Of a stretch of DNA of 64,000 nucleotides, positions 45,426-56,461 are shown piece by piece (the stretch's first letter is position 1; each line of letters starts with the position of its first letter). The position numbers and the translations under genes are program-made. This DNA comes from Heterocephalus glaber. Lineage: Eukaryota; Chordata; Mammalia; Rodentia; Bathyergidae. The stretch is taken from assembly GCF_000247695.1 (NCBI RefSeq), contig NW_004624732.1:16350741-16414740 (forward strand), given 5' to 3'. The notes below the pieces were generated by a model. That model saw nothing but the letters and a program-made list of their open reading frames with translations, had not been told where the DNA came from and made no database searches.

Positions 45426-45839
45426 TCAAAGTCAGCCAAGAAACAGAAATGACCCTCCTCACAGAAGTGGGCTCTTCCTCAATCCAAAGGTCTTTTAGCC
45501 CCTAGCACTATCTGGAAGAGGAAGGCCTGAAGGAGAGGGTAGGGAGCAAACAAGAGAGGCAGGAAGCCATCAGGAAAACAAGGAATCATTTTCCCACCAC
45601 TGATTCATAATCTAGTGGCAAGTGGCCCAGCAATCCACTCACAAGTGTTATGAAGCAGGCCTTGAAGGAAGGCACCCTGTCCTTCACTGGGTACTGGGCA
45701 CCACCCACTACTCCACTCTAGCTCAATGAGCTCCAGCTTCAGAGAAAGTGGAAGGGCTCTGCATACAGTGGTCTGCTTTGTGACTCTGAAGGATGACTCA
45801 TGGTATACCTGTGAGTACTCCTTGTGGAGTAAGAGGCAG

Positions 45840-46245
45840 TGTCTTAGTTACTTTTCTCACTGCTGAGACAAAATACTGGACACACAAAGTTAAAGGAGGA
45901 AAGGTTTATTTTCGCTTATAGTTTGTACAGGTTTCAGTCCATAGTTGTCTGGCTTCAAGGCAGGGTGGCATGGCAGAGGGGCATTACAGAGTAAAAACAA
46001 TAGTTCATTGTATGGAAGGTAGAAGGCAGCAAATGCAGCAAGCAGCAGCCTTCTTTCTGTCCCTTATAATCTACCCAGTCCACCTTCCCTTTAGACAGAT
46101 AGCACTCACACCTAGAATGGAAAACCCTTAATCCTAGCATCACACCAATAATTCCAGCATCACATCCCCTGGATCCAGCCATCCCTGAAAAGCTCCACCT
46201 ATGACATGAGGCTTTGGCAGGGACATCTAGATACAAGCCATAACA
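45840..46245 (-). mobile_element. 3' LTR of the MaLR element
   Basis: 406 bp. In element orientation this is the downstream LTR. The complement of the polyadenylation signal lies at about 45902-45907 (GGTTTATTTTC), and the U3 start is AAGCCATAACA at its right edge. It differs from the other LTR at roughly one site in seven over the first ~140 aligned bases by eye, so the insertion is old. Confidence 0.85.
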
Positions 46246-47693
46246 TTCATCCCTTGACCCCCATAAGACTCATGCTAATCCTTTTATAGATAAGGCTTTT
46301 AGTCTATCACTAAGAGCTGCCAAAGTCCTAATAGTTTCCGTTTTGCTGAAAAGTCCAAGTTCAAAGTCTTCTCTGAGATTTCAGGCAAACTCTTAGATGG
46401 GAGGGCACATAGAAAGGAAAAGACAATTAAATGCTTCCAATGGCACAAAATAAGCATTACCATTCCAAAAGGTACAAATAGGGGGATAAAAGGAACAAAT
46501 TTCAAGCAAGTCCAAAATCCAACAGAGCAAACATTAAGTCATGTAGTTCCATGTTCAACATCCCTGGCAATCTGTGGCAAGATTTGAACTCCAAAGAGCT
46601 TGGGTGGCCACATCCATATGGTACTTCCAGTGGTTGTAGCTCTCATAGCTTCTCTCTGGGGTTGGCTCTGCTCACTCCTTGCAGCTTTCCTCAGATGATC
46701 CATGCTGCTGACTTCTCTAAACTTCTGAGGTCTCCACTGCACCTTTGGATTTACACTCACAGTTTCACAAACTGCTCTCTCAGGGGCAAACTCTCCAGCA
46801 CTTCTGAAATCTGGATGGAAGCCTTCCTGATCCCACAACTCTTGCATTTTGCATGCACCTAAAACCAGCACCATATGGATGGTACCAAAATCTGTTACCA
46901 ACTGGAGCAGTAGCCAGGCATGCTTCTCTCTTGCCTGTAGGGGTCAAGTGCCTGGATCACTAAGCACTCTGAGCCCAATCCCAAGAAACAAATTCTCTAG
47001 CCCACTGCCATTCTGGAACATGGTGATCTGGGGCTCTTTTCTCTAAGCAAAGTCTATCACTCTTGCAACCTTGAGGCTGCAAAGGGTGGAGTCCTGCTGT
47101 TTCTTCTGATGCCCTTAGGCCATCTTTTCTACTGTCCTGCTTCTTCTCAGCAACCAAGTTCTTCTTCCCTCTATCTTTGCAGTCCACAGCTTTACTGGAG
47201 CTTTTTTTCTGGCCAAACATTAAATCATTCTTCTGGGCTTTGCTCTTGATTCTCAACATAGATCTGACTAAAAGACTCCAACAGTACCCATGCCACTACC
47301 TCAACATTAGACCACAGTAATTAGTCTGCAGCCCTTAATCTCCTCAGTCTCAGTCAAAGTCTCTGGACATAAATAAAATACAGACAGACTTTCTCCCAAA
47401 GCATAACACACAATGATCTTGAGTCCAAATGTGAATGCAGTCCTTCTTCCTAGCAGAAACCTCTTGCACCTGATCTTTACCTGTAGCATTTCTACCAGCA
47501 TTCTTGTCTTCTAAGATCTGACCAGCTTTCCAATCAAGAATAGTTTAAAGAACCTCAGGGCTGCTTCTTCAGCCAGCATCTCCAAACCTTTCCAAACTCT
47601 TTCCAATAGGCTGGTTCCAAAGGTTCCTGAACCACGTGGTCAGATAATGTCACATCAACAACTTCACTCTTAGTACCAAAATCTGTCTTAGTT
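46246..47693 (-). mobile_element. MaLR internal region, non-coding
   Basis: Contains a purine-rich stretch on the sense strand next to the 3' LTR (complement of TTCATCCCTTGACCCCC), expected for the polypurine tract. Next to the 5' LTR the sense strand reads GATTTTGGTACTAAG, resembling the ERVL/MaLR tRNA-Leu primer-binding leader (TTGGTACCAG). Open frames inside reach at most 120 codons (46539-46901, minus). I see no gag capsid, zinc knuckle or polymerase motif in them. Confidence 0.7.
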
Positions 47694-48069
47694 ATTTTTC
47701 TCATTGCTGACACAAAATACTGGACACCTAACATTAAAGGAGGAAAGTTTTATTTGTCTCACAGTTTGAAGAGGTTTCAGCCCATAGTTGGCTGGCTCCA
47801 AGGTAAGGTGGCATGGCAGATGCGTACCTTGGAGGATAAAGAATAATTTGTGGCATGGAAGGCAGGAGGCACAAAAATAGCAAGCAGCAGCAGCCCTCTT
47901 TCTGTCTCTTATATTTCATCCAGTCTACCTGCCCTTAGGGTGGGTATCAGTCACCCTAGGGTGGGACACTTAATTTCAACATCACATACTCTAGACCCAG
48001 CCACCCCCAAAAAGCCCCACCTATGACTGCCTGAGGCTTTGGGGGGACATCTAGACAAAAGCCATAACA
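47694..48069 (-). mobile_element. 5' LTR of the MaLR element
   Basis: 376 bp. In element orientation this is the upstream LTR: complement of TGTTATGGCTTTTGTC at the right edge and TGTCTTAGTTATTTTTCTC at the left. It is about 30 bp shorter than its partner because of small indels. Confidence 0.85.
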
Positions 48070-48221
48070 GACTGGCTGAGTGGGTGGTCCTGTAATTCCC
48101 AGTGGTGTCTAATTGGTTACATAAGTCTGTGTCTGCCTGAAACTGGGGAGGCCTGAGTCACTGGAGTCTTGTCCCAATCAATGCTTAGTCAAGACCATCC
48201 TAATGACCCTACTTTCTCAAG

Positions 48222-48575
48222 TATCTTAGTTTGCAAGAGGTGCAGACTAAATTCCACAGTGTAGAGGCTTCCATTTTCAAAGAGGAAATTTGTTTCCTGA
48301 CAGATTTGTAGGCTGGAAGCCTGAAATCAAATGTGAGCAGGCTTGCTTTCTCCCAAGGTCTCTTTTTGGTGTGCAGATGCCATCTTTACCCTGTGTCCCC
48401 ACATGGACATCCCTCGATATGTGTCTGTGTCCTAATCTCCTCTTCTTATAAGGACACCAGACATAATGGATTGGGGCCCCCCTTATGACCTCATTTCATC
48501 TTAATCACCTCTCTAAAGGTCCAAATATAGTCACATTCTGAGGTCCTGGGCATTAGGATTTCAACATACGAATTT
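48222..48575 (-). mobile_element. MLT1-like LTR, antisense
   Basis: GTATCTTAGTTTGCAAGAGG, then GTAGGCTGGAAGCCTGAAATCAAATG, CTTCTTATAAGGACACCAGACATAATGGATTGGGGCCC, CCTTATGACCTCATTTCATCTTAATCACC and ATATAGTCACATTCTGAGGTCC are the classical antisense MLT1 blocks. It sits 150 bp from the MaLR element but belongs to a different, older subfamily. Confidence 0.88.
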
Positions 48576-48579
48576 GTGA

Positions 48580-49440
48580 GAAGAGAGTTGTAACTGTGGA
48601 ACTAAATAACAGAGATTCTCCTTAAATTAGTGAATTGAATTGGGAATAAGCATTGCAGTTGCATTGGTAAAACATGTGCCACAATAAACTGTGTGCACAC
48701 TCAAGGAGGCAAAGAGAAGCAAGGGTTTTTAAAGGTAGCATGAGGAAGGTTGCATAAGTTATTTTAAAACAGTTTTCCTTGGGTACAAAGATCAATACTG
48801 AGAGTGGCATTAGTCCAAGGTTGGAAAGGCAGCTTCTGGGCAGACATCCCTGCACAAGTATTGTTGTGTAAGCTGCTGTGGCCTTTGAACAAGGTTGTAC
48901 CTCTGGCAGTCTCTTGTGCTAGTTCTTATTACCAAACAGACATGTATGAGATCCCCTCCTTCATTACCTTCAACTTTTAATTTCTTTTTGTCATTGTTAG
49001 GGCTCAACATAAGTGATTCTGTTTTGATTCTGACAATTTTCACACTTTAGTCCATAACACTAACCTTCCAGGAAGTCTGAAGCCAAGAGAGGTTGCCACT
49101 TACTATTGTTCAGAGTGCTAGAAGCCATGCAGGAAGACTTTGCCAGGTCTGAAGTCTCCATAAAGCTGGTCAGCCTTGTCTCCTGCAGTTGTTCCCCTCT
49201 CCATCTGTCCCAACTTCCTATATGGCTGCTCAGAGGCCCCAGTCACAAGTGGTCTACAGGGTATAGTTTTGGACTACTGCCCCTGGCTAAGCCCAGAACC
49301 AGTCACCACACAGGCTACTTCCAGGTTGGGGCAGATGCTGTGTGGTGTTTCTCTCCATGAACCCAGATGAGGGATTCAGGTGGTAAGGGAGAGACAGCAC
49401 AGCACAGCACAGGCTCTGTGGTACCTAGTAAGAATAGCCT
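48580..49440. other. No recognisable gene or repeat
   Basis: Short frames (60-84 codons) on both strands without motifs. Confidence 0.4.
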
Positions 49441-49448
49441 CTAGCTTT

Positions 49449-49475
49449 GTTCTCTCTCTCTCTCTCTCTCTCTCC
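49449..49475 (+). repeat. (TC)n microsatellite
   Basis: About 27 bp of TC units passing into a C-rich run (CCCCACCCCCCAC). Confidence 0.95.
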
Positions 49476-49479
49476 CCAC

Positions 49480-50795
49480 CCCCCACTCAGTAACCATGTA
49501 ATGTTAGTTCTTGTGAGCCCCCTTGCTCACCCCACAGAACACGACACAACCTTCTCATGTCTCTGACCCCAGAGCACAGAGATGACATCTCAGCCAGGTG
49601 CCTCTTTCTATGCTGCCCTCATGGCAAAACCAACAATATGAACAGATTGCAATTGTGTCTGCCCTAGCTGCCCCACACTGAACAGACCCAAGGTGGTGCC
49701 TCACGAATCTTTGAGAAGGAGTTCTGAGTTTAAGCTAATCACTTTCCAACCCAATAATGCTAATTATTGTAAGACATATATCTCTCACCTGCTGCTTTCC
49801 TATCATCATCAAGATGTGTGTAAGACAGGGCTGTGGGGCATCAACCAGGCAGGTATGCTCACGGTTCCAACAAGTTTCTTCATTCTCTTTACTTTGCTTT
49901 AAAAACAAGTATAAGAAAGTAAGAGCAGAAAAAGATATATTTTATAATGCACACAAGATTTTTGCAAGTTGATGCTTTGGTGCCCTTGCTGAGGGTAGTC
50001 ATCTTATTCCTCCCATCTCGCAGTTAAGACAACCTGCTCAAATAACATCATGGCACCATAAAAACAGGCTAGATTGCAAACTGCAAGCCATTTCTCAGAG
50101 CCCAAGATAAAGAGTGCAGCCCATTTGACCAGGCAGCACCGTGGGTATGTGCTATCCAGTTGGTTTTGTTAAGACTTAATGAGCACATTCCAAGAAACTC
50201 TGGCAATTATTTCCCAGTGATGTATGACAAGTTGCTGTTTGTACAGGCTTATGAAATGTTACAGAGTTTCATTAATTTTCCCTTCATTAGCTATATAATT
50301 TTGCTAATGATCCCATTTACATAGAACACTCTGCCCTCTGAGATGCCAGTTCATTGATGAAGCCTTAGAAATAGCAGCACATGCAGCCCTTGCTGCTCCT
50401 GTGACTCCCACCAACGGCCCCCATGCTCCCACCCTCTGCATCTTGCTTCTGCTTCCAAGTGGAGCAATCACATATTGACAAATGAGTAATAACTCTGCAT
50501 ATGAAATTGCACATTCACTGGAAGGGTAGGAATGTGAAATTAGGAAATCTGTTAATTGTGCGAAATTGCCCTGGAGGGATGAGGCTGTTCATCATTAACT
50601 CTCTTTTCTCAGGGCAAGAGTAGACACATCTCTGCTCTTGGCATGGTTCCTGTGCTGGCCCAGTCCTGGACAATGATGACAACAAGGAGCAGGCCCGCTG
50701 ATCCCTGGGCCAGAAGAGCAGGGGACATGGAGACTGCAGAGGAAGAGGGTGGGCTGGTGTGCAGAGCACCAGGCCCAGAGTTACTCCGGCCTGGG
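49480..50795. other. No recognisable gene or repeat
   Basis: Mixed sequence with small overlapping frames. A minus-strand frame of 144 codons runs from the MIR region back to 50609, without recognisable domains. Confidence 0.4.
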
Positions 50796-50799
50796 AAGA

Positions 50800-50945
50800 G
50801 TTTCTGACCTTGCTGCTTGCAGCATGACTTTGAATGGGTCACTTTGCTCTCTGAAACTCTTCTTTTCTTCTGTGGAATGGAGACACACTTCTCAGGGATA
50901 CTCCAAAGATTGAATGATGTAATTATGGGAGGTTCTGGAGAAACA
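50800..50945 (+). repeat. MIR SINE relic
   Basis: GCATGACTTTGAATGGGTCACTTTGCTCTCTGAAACTC, TTCTTCTGTGGAATGGAGACAC and GATTGAATGATGTAATTATGGG follow MIR in sense (TGACCTTGGGCAAGTCACTT..CTCTGAGCCTC, TCATCTGTAAAATGGGGA, GATTAAATGAGATAAT). Confidence 0.75.
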
Positions 50946-51094
50946 GCAGAGACCCAGAGACACGAGTTGCCTTTCAACCATGAGTCAGGAAAAAATCCTA
51001 ATCCAGTCTTGACAGCAAAGAGCTGAGGGAGAGGGAAGGACAAGAAGCCCCTTACTAACCTCCATAACTGAAATGTAAATGAAAGTCATTTTGT

Positions 51095-51310
51095 TCTTGC
51101 AGTGGTGGAGATTGAATCTAGGGCCTTGCACATGCTAGGCAAGAACTTAACCACCTAATTACACCTCAACCCTTATATTAAGTTTCTATTTTGAGACAGT
51201 ATCTCATTAAATTGCATGGACTAGACCTCAACTTCTGATCCTCCTGCCCCAACCTTCCCAGTATCTTGGATCAGTCACACACCACCACACCGGCAAAAAA
51301 AAAAAAAAGT
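51095..51310 (-). mobile_element. B1+ID fused SINE, antisense
   Basis: Reading the minus strand, B1 comes first (complement of GAGACAGTATCTCATTAAATTGCATGG...CACACACCACCACACCGGC) and an ID unit follows (complement of GTGGTGGAGATTGAATCTAGGGCCTTGCACATGCTAGGCAAG). The A-run at about 51297-51309 abuts the B1 head and is a separate simple run or a flanking insertion site. Same dimer type as at 15830, 54408 and 56070. Confidence 0.85.
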
Positions 51311-51314
51311 ATTC

Positions 51315-52110
51315 TTTTAAAAAATGAGAAAAGTCTGCAAAGGAGAGGAAACTGGGTGAGCTCTGTTTGCAACACCTTTACCTATAGAAACAGAATTAGG
51401 CTGACGGAGAGGCCTAGGAGCAAGCCTGGGGCCATGACAACTGCAAACATAGCCTGATGCACCCACTGGGTGTGAGGCTGAACTGTGTCTGGAGACAGAA
51501 CTTGAAACGAAGCTCAGTGCAGCAGGTCTCCATCTGACCAGCAGGACAAGTGAGTGTAGACATTTGCGCACTGCCATGGTAACTAGGGTAGCAGTAAGCA
51601 AATGGAGCTGTGCAAATCCCCAGCTGCCTCCCAGGACCAGACGCAACAACACTGCAAGAGCAGGAGTGTGGAAAGTGGAGGAAGAAGCTGCTCAATAATC
51701 CACAGACTCTCACACCGAGCACCAGTGCAGTTAGACTCAGGATGGAGCAGAGAGGGGCTCAAGAAGGACAGGTTGGCCTCCAAGGCAGCAGCCCCTCGCC
51801 CTACAGGACTGACTCCTTTTCCCCTTTTTCCTTAGGTTTCTTAGGAAATATTTCAAATCAGTGTAAGGCAGAATGAGTAACATGTCAAGGTGTCAGTGTT
51901 TGGCATCTGTGCTTCATGTTTTGTTTTACAACAATATCAGATTTCATATTCATATTCTTTGTGTCCTTACCAGACTCCTCGCCCTTCTCTGAGGTGAACA
52001 CTACTGCGGAGTTGACATTTTTATAATTGCACCTCATGGATGTAAATTCATATACAACATACAATGGATTTCCAGGTTCTTATAAAATTCACAAAAATAG
52101 CATATTACAC
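51315..52110. other. No recognisable gene or repeat
   Basis: Overlapping minus-strand frames (111, 102, 66 codons) and plus frames (77, 88 codons) in the same 400 bp. No domain; no exon support. Confidence 0.4.
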
Positions 52111-52113
52111 TGT

Positions 52114-52275
52114 CTTGGTTACTTTTCTCTCATGGCTGGGACAAAATACCTGACAGAGTTAAAGGGGGAAAGGTTTATCTAGCTCAGTTTGTAGAGGTTT
52201 CAGTCCATAATCAGCTGGCTCCAATGCAGGGTAGCACATGGCAGAGGAGCAACAATTTATGACCTACACGCCCAT
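52114..52275 (-). mobile_element. MaLR LTR fragment, antisense
   Basis: TGTCTTGGTTACTTTTCTCTCATGGCTGGGACAAAATACCTGACAG..GGGGGAAAGGTTTATCTAGC, then GTTTGTAGAGGTTTCAGTCCATAATCAGCTGGCTCC, matches the 3' half of the LTRs at 45840 and 47694. The U3 part appears lost or too diverged; right end approximate. Confidence 0.8.
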
Positions 52276-52279
52276 GTCC

Positions 52280-53575
52280 CATCATACCACACAGAGGACA
52301 AGCTGGGCTCACAGGCTTTTGGGAGCATCACAGATCCAAGTAACAGCTGTTCAGTTTCCATTTCACCCAACAGAGCATTTGTGCATGAGCCTCTTCCACC
52401 TACCTCCTGTGTTCACCGGATCAAGCCCTGGACACTATTTTCCTGCGTGTACTGCAGAGCAGGGGAGGGGAGTATGCAGCTTCTTTATGCAGGTGTTTGC
52501 ACTTGCACCAGGCAGCCCAGGCCTGCCCCCCAGCTGACACTTTGCTTTGCACTAGCAGACTTATTTTTCCCTACCTGGACAAGGACGAAGTGACATCCTT
52601 TTGTTGTTTCAAGTGCGTTTCTGATTCCTGAGTGGTTTAAGTATCTCATCAGAACCTGATGGGAGAGCCCAGCCTCCTCTTCTGTGAGTCACTGGCACAC
52701 ACTGTCTCTGTCCACTGTGGTGTGCTGTTTTCATCTTGATCTTCAGAGTTCTGTATATATTGTCATGGTCACAGAAAATTTGCTTGACAAATATTTCCTT
52801 CTAGCCCATGATCTTTTTAAAAAGAATTTTCTTTGTTCTAGATTTTTTGAACCATCATTTTTATTATTCTAATATGTCAGCTTTATCAATGATTTTCTAT
52901 ATGCTTGTACCATTTTGTTTTTATTATAAAAACTTTTCCTACATTGATAAAGGAGTATTTTCTTCTGAAGGTTTCAGTTTTTAACTTTCACATTAGGTCT
53001 TCAGCCCTCAAGAATACATTATTTGTGTAGTGTGAGCTAGAGATCTAATTTGCTCAACTTTTCCTTAAAATAGCCAATTGTCCCATCACACACTGAGCAG
53101 TCAATCTTCCCCACATCAGTCTGTGACACCACATTCTCACACTGCAGATTCGCCTGGGAGAGTTTTCAAGCTGGGGATTCTGCTCAGCTCCAGGGTTCAA
53201 GACACCCTCTTGTGTTTCTAGAAGCCTTTCCTGAGTTAAAGCAACCACACTACCATCTGTCTTACGTATTAGAGGAGAAAAGTGGCTCACATGCAAATCT
53301 CTAGCCTCTGCTCTCTTCCTCTAGACAGGATTCAGTCCACTCCTTTCTCCCACGTAAGAAAAACTGGTAATTTTACTTTTGGTGAAGTAGACTTTGGAAG
53401 AAAGGGGAAGATAAAGACAAAAGGTGAACCAGATACACGGGTGAAGAATGTTTCTCAGTGTGAACAAGAGTATGGTAAGGTGCAAACTAGAAGCAGAGCC
53501 CCTTTTGGAGTATTCCATTGTTTCTGTACAAATGCAACAATGTATTGAGACTGAGCTATGTAAGTGCTGATCCCA
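52280..53575. other. No gene seen; AT-rich L1-like part possible
   Basis: 52740-53050 (GTTCTGTATATATTGTCATGG, CATGATCTTTTTAAAAAGAATTTTC, CCTACATTGATAAAGGAG) may be L1-derived in antisense, but I could not match enough blocks to call it. The rest has short frames only. Confidence 0.35.
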
Positions 53576-53584
53576 CGAAAGATT

Positions 53585-54350
53585 CACTTCAAAGAAACCT
53601 GATGGCTAAGATGGCAGACTGGAATGCAGTAAAACTGATCAACAGCAGATGCAGACCACTGGGCCCCAACACAGCACACTGCAGAAACAGCTACTGGAGC
53701 TTCTGCTCTGGGGCAGAAGGCACAGAGACTAAAAGGCTACTCTTGTTCCCATATCCCAGAAGCACATTAATCTTGAAAGTTTGCAGTAATAAGCCCAAAA
53801 TTGAAGAGAGGTAAAGTGAGTGTCTAGCCTTCCCATTCTCCTTATGGTATTAAGCCAGGGAAGTGGGGTAGGGATGGGAAGAAATGAGTGAGAAAAACAT
53901 AGCACACAGTGCTGATTCTGTCATGTTCTCACTGAGTCTGGAAAAGATCCAGGGCCCAGAGGTAGTCCTCATGAAACAAGTATTTATACCTCAACTTTGG
54001 GGAGCTGAGGAAGCCAAGAGGAGGACAGAAGAGAGATCATGTAAGGAGAGGTGCTTCGAGATCACCCACCAAGGGCTGTCTGCAGTGGGAACCCAAGTTC
54101 CAGTGGTTACTCTGACATCCTAGTGCTGCAAAGACTCCAAGATCCAAAGCCCTATCTCTGTCTTCCAGGGGCAATGAGGAAGAGAGAGGAGGCCCTGCTT
54201 CGGGTAGTGTGGAAGAGAAAATAAGTCACTCACACTGTGTGAGAGAAACAGGAGAGTTGTCCTGGGCTGGGTGAGAGGGAAAGAACATGGCAATTGTGGA
54301 GAACTCAACTGCAAAAATAAAATAACAGAATGAAGTGAAATAAAATAAAA
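53585..54350 (+). mobile_element. Possible L1 5' UTR relic
   Basis: ATGGCTAAGATGGCAGACTGGAATGC resembles the AAGATGGC..A start of L1 5' UTRs. The following CTGCAGAAACAGCTACTGGAGC and the GGGAACCCAAGTTCCAGTGG region are GC-moderate, as in L1 5' regions. Family and end are uncertain; the 98-codon frame at 53518-53814 covers this start and is not a known protein. Confidence 0.35.
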
Positions 54351-54407
54351 ACAAAATAAATATAAAAACATGTAATATATCATGTTACATAAAAACACTA
54401 TGAAAAG

Positions 54408-54585
54408 CCAGCTTGGTGGTACGTGCTTGAGAGGCTGAGACAAGAGGATCTCAAATTTGAGCCCAGCCTGGGCACCTTAGGAACTTAGGGAGTCCCTTTT
54501 TCAAAATAAAAAGGGTTGGGGAAGTAGCTCGGTCCAAAGACCCTGGGTTCTATGCCCACTACTGAAAAAAAAACAAAAAAACTAA
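54408..54585 (+). mobile_element. B1+ID fused SINE
   Basis: GCCAGCTTGGTGGTACGTGC, GAGGCTGAGACAAGAGGATCTCAAATTTGAGCCCAGCCTGGGCACC and AAAATAAAAAGGG form the B1 part. GTTGGGGAAGTAGCTCGGTCC, CCCTGGGTTCTATGCCCACTACTG and an A-rich tail form the ID part. The first B1 segment is missing its AATCCCAGCAC block. Confidence 0.85.
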
Positions 54586-54605
54586 GTAAAGAGATAAAAG
54601 AAAAG

Positions 54606-54665
54606 GGGGAAGGGCTGAAATGTGGTCCTGAGTTCAATCGCCAGCACTGGGGCGGGGGGGTGAGG
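54606..54665 (+). mobile_element. ID SINE box-B fragment
   Basis: GAAGGGCTGAAATGTGGTCCTGAGTTCAATCGCCAGCACTGGGG keeps the box-B half of an ID unit, followed by a G-run (54649-54660). It lies about 20 bp after the previous SINE and may be a piece of a tandem ID. Confidence 0.65.
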
Positions 54666-54669
54666 GCAA

Positions 54670-56060
54670 GAAATACAGGAAATTAATGAATGTTCCTTTA
54701 CTTGAAAAAATAGCTTAATAAGAACACAAATACAAACTACTGGAGAAGGGGCAATAACGCAACAAAACCACAGAGTGAGACCAAAGAAACACGGCAGCCT
54801 GAGGGCACAAACCAGAGACCAAAGCAGCACAGTTCTCTGTCCTGTCAGACCCTGGGAGACAGCAGGAATAGCAGACCCAAACAGTCACCTGACACCAGAA
54901 CTACAGCAGAAGCCATGCGCAATGAGGAGATAATCGGTAGGGAAGAGAGACACAGGAAATGTGTGGGATCTAAAGATCTCCAGGCCTCCAACCAATGGGA
55001 CCAAACATTCTCATGCACAAGAACAACTTCCCCCACAGAGCAAACCTTTCTTTCTCTCAGCACAAACACATACACTATTCCAGGGACATTGAGTACATGA
55101 ATTAACCCCAAATAGGTCATTTATAAAAGGGCATTTGAACAGGAGGCAGAAAAATAGCATCAAATTTCACTTTGCTACCATTCAATGCCACAGGGACAAG
55201 GAAATTAGTTCTAAATATTCTGAGAAAATAAAGAATAGTGTATTCAAGTAAAACCACTCTAGAGAGATCATCTCAAACGTGATTCATCTCCAGAAATAGC
55301 AGTATCTTTCGCCCAGCTCAAAAAGGAAACAATAAAACAAAGCCACCCACAGAGAAGGGTAGCCAGTTGAAAAATGTAGGAATGAAGAAGCCAGAGTAGA
55401 GTATGGAGAGGCTTAGACACCTTTGCACATTATAGCAATGCTAAAGGTTCCTGGGACTTCTTTTTATAGAGTAGAATGTGGGCACTGTGAATAGGGACTG
55501 AGATAGACACAATAACTGACTGCTTCAGAACTCATAAGCAGGGGTTGGGGTTTGAGAGGACACTGCCCTGCCCTGTATATAATCCAAACCTGCAGTTACC
55601 AACCATCACTCACAACTTCTCCACATTGTTCATAACCTCCTTTCTTACCCTTCAGGAGATCTGTTATATAATAATCAGATTTCTTGTATGATAAAACATG
55701 TAATTGAAGATCTATTAATTTTACCTCCATGTCTTTTTTAATCTATTAAATTGAAGTGAAATTAGTATATTGCCTATACAAATTCCTACTTTTTAAAGAC
55801 ATAGACACCTATTTCACTCTCATAAAATGATATATATGAAGGTGTATTTGCTTAAATTACAGTAGTTATTTCTAAGTTATGATATTTGAGGAAAATTATG
55901 TTTTCCAATATCTGTGTTTTCTCACATTGATTAATTTCTTCATAATAAATATAATATGTAGGGGGAACAAACGTGTTTTATTTAAAGGAAAGAAAGAAAA
56001 ACTATCAACAGTGGTCAGTAGAACCCAGGGAAGGTTTTTGATTTGTATGTTCATTCATTC
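54670..56060. other. No gene seen; unassigned, partly L1-like
   Basis: A-rich sequence at 54670-55300 may continue an L1 or HAL1 relic but lacks blocks I can match. 55400-56060 is AT-rich and unassigned. Frames are short and overlapping. Confidence 0.35.
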
Positions 56061-56069
56061 GTTTATTTT

Positions 56070-56210
56070 TTCAGTACTGAAAAAACAAAGCCTTTGTGCT
56101 AAACTAAAACCCGGCCACTAAGTGCCTAGGCTGGACTAGAATTTTCAATGCCCTTGCCTCAGCCTCTTAGAGTGCTGGGATTACAGGTGAGCGTCGACAT
56201 GAGTGGCTTC
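56070..56210 (-). mobile_element. B1+ID fused SINE, antisense
   Basis: On the plus strand: CAGTACTGAA..CAAAGCCTTTGTGCTAAACTAAAACCCGG (diverged ID part), then CCTAGGCTGGACTAGAATTTTCAATGCC, CTTGCCTCAGCCTCTTAGAGTGCTGGGATTACAGGTGAGCG (B1 part). The TGCTGGGATTACAGG block is well preserved. Confidence 0.82.
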
Positions 56211-56461
56211 CCTTTTCTGCACTTATTTGTGTATTTAAACCTCACTCTCTTCCAATGACTGCATGTGCAGGCAGTGAGAGCCAGGAGGAACACATGCAGG
56301 GACTTCTGAGCTGTCCTTTCTGAAAGCCATGCTGTTCCAGTGCTGCACAGTGCCCTTGGCAGCCCCCCACCCTGTCCACCACAGACTGGGTCCCTGGCCC
56401 TGACCTGGAGCACCTAGTGCAGCACCCATGACTCCGGGAGGTCCGTGTCCCCTGTCCCAGC

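Larger units (their letters stand above)
45840..48069 (-). mobile_element. Complete two-LTR MaLR element (antisense)
   Basis: Two LTRs of one family (45840-46245 and 47694-48069) lie in the same antisense orientation and flank about 1.45 kb of internal sequence. Outer ends are TGTCTTAGTT and GCCATAACA, the complements of CA and TG termini. Flanking 5-mers GGCAG (45835-45839) and GACTG (48070-48074) agree at 3 of 5 positions, a decayed duplication. Total length is 2,230 bp, typical of non-autonomous MaLR elements of the ERVL class, which lack pol. No gag, protease or reverse transcriptase frame is recognisable, so the copy could only ever have moved with proteins supplied in trans. Confidence 0.85.

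Noticed and set aside
46539..46901. 120-codon frame within the MaLR internal region
   Set aside because: It is in sense orientation but has no gag-type motif, and MaLR internal regions are normally non-coding.
50609..51043. 144-codon minus-strand frame
   Set aside because: It overlaps a MIR relic and other frames; no domain seen.
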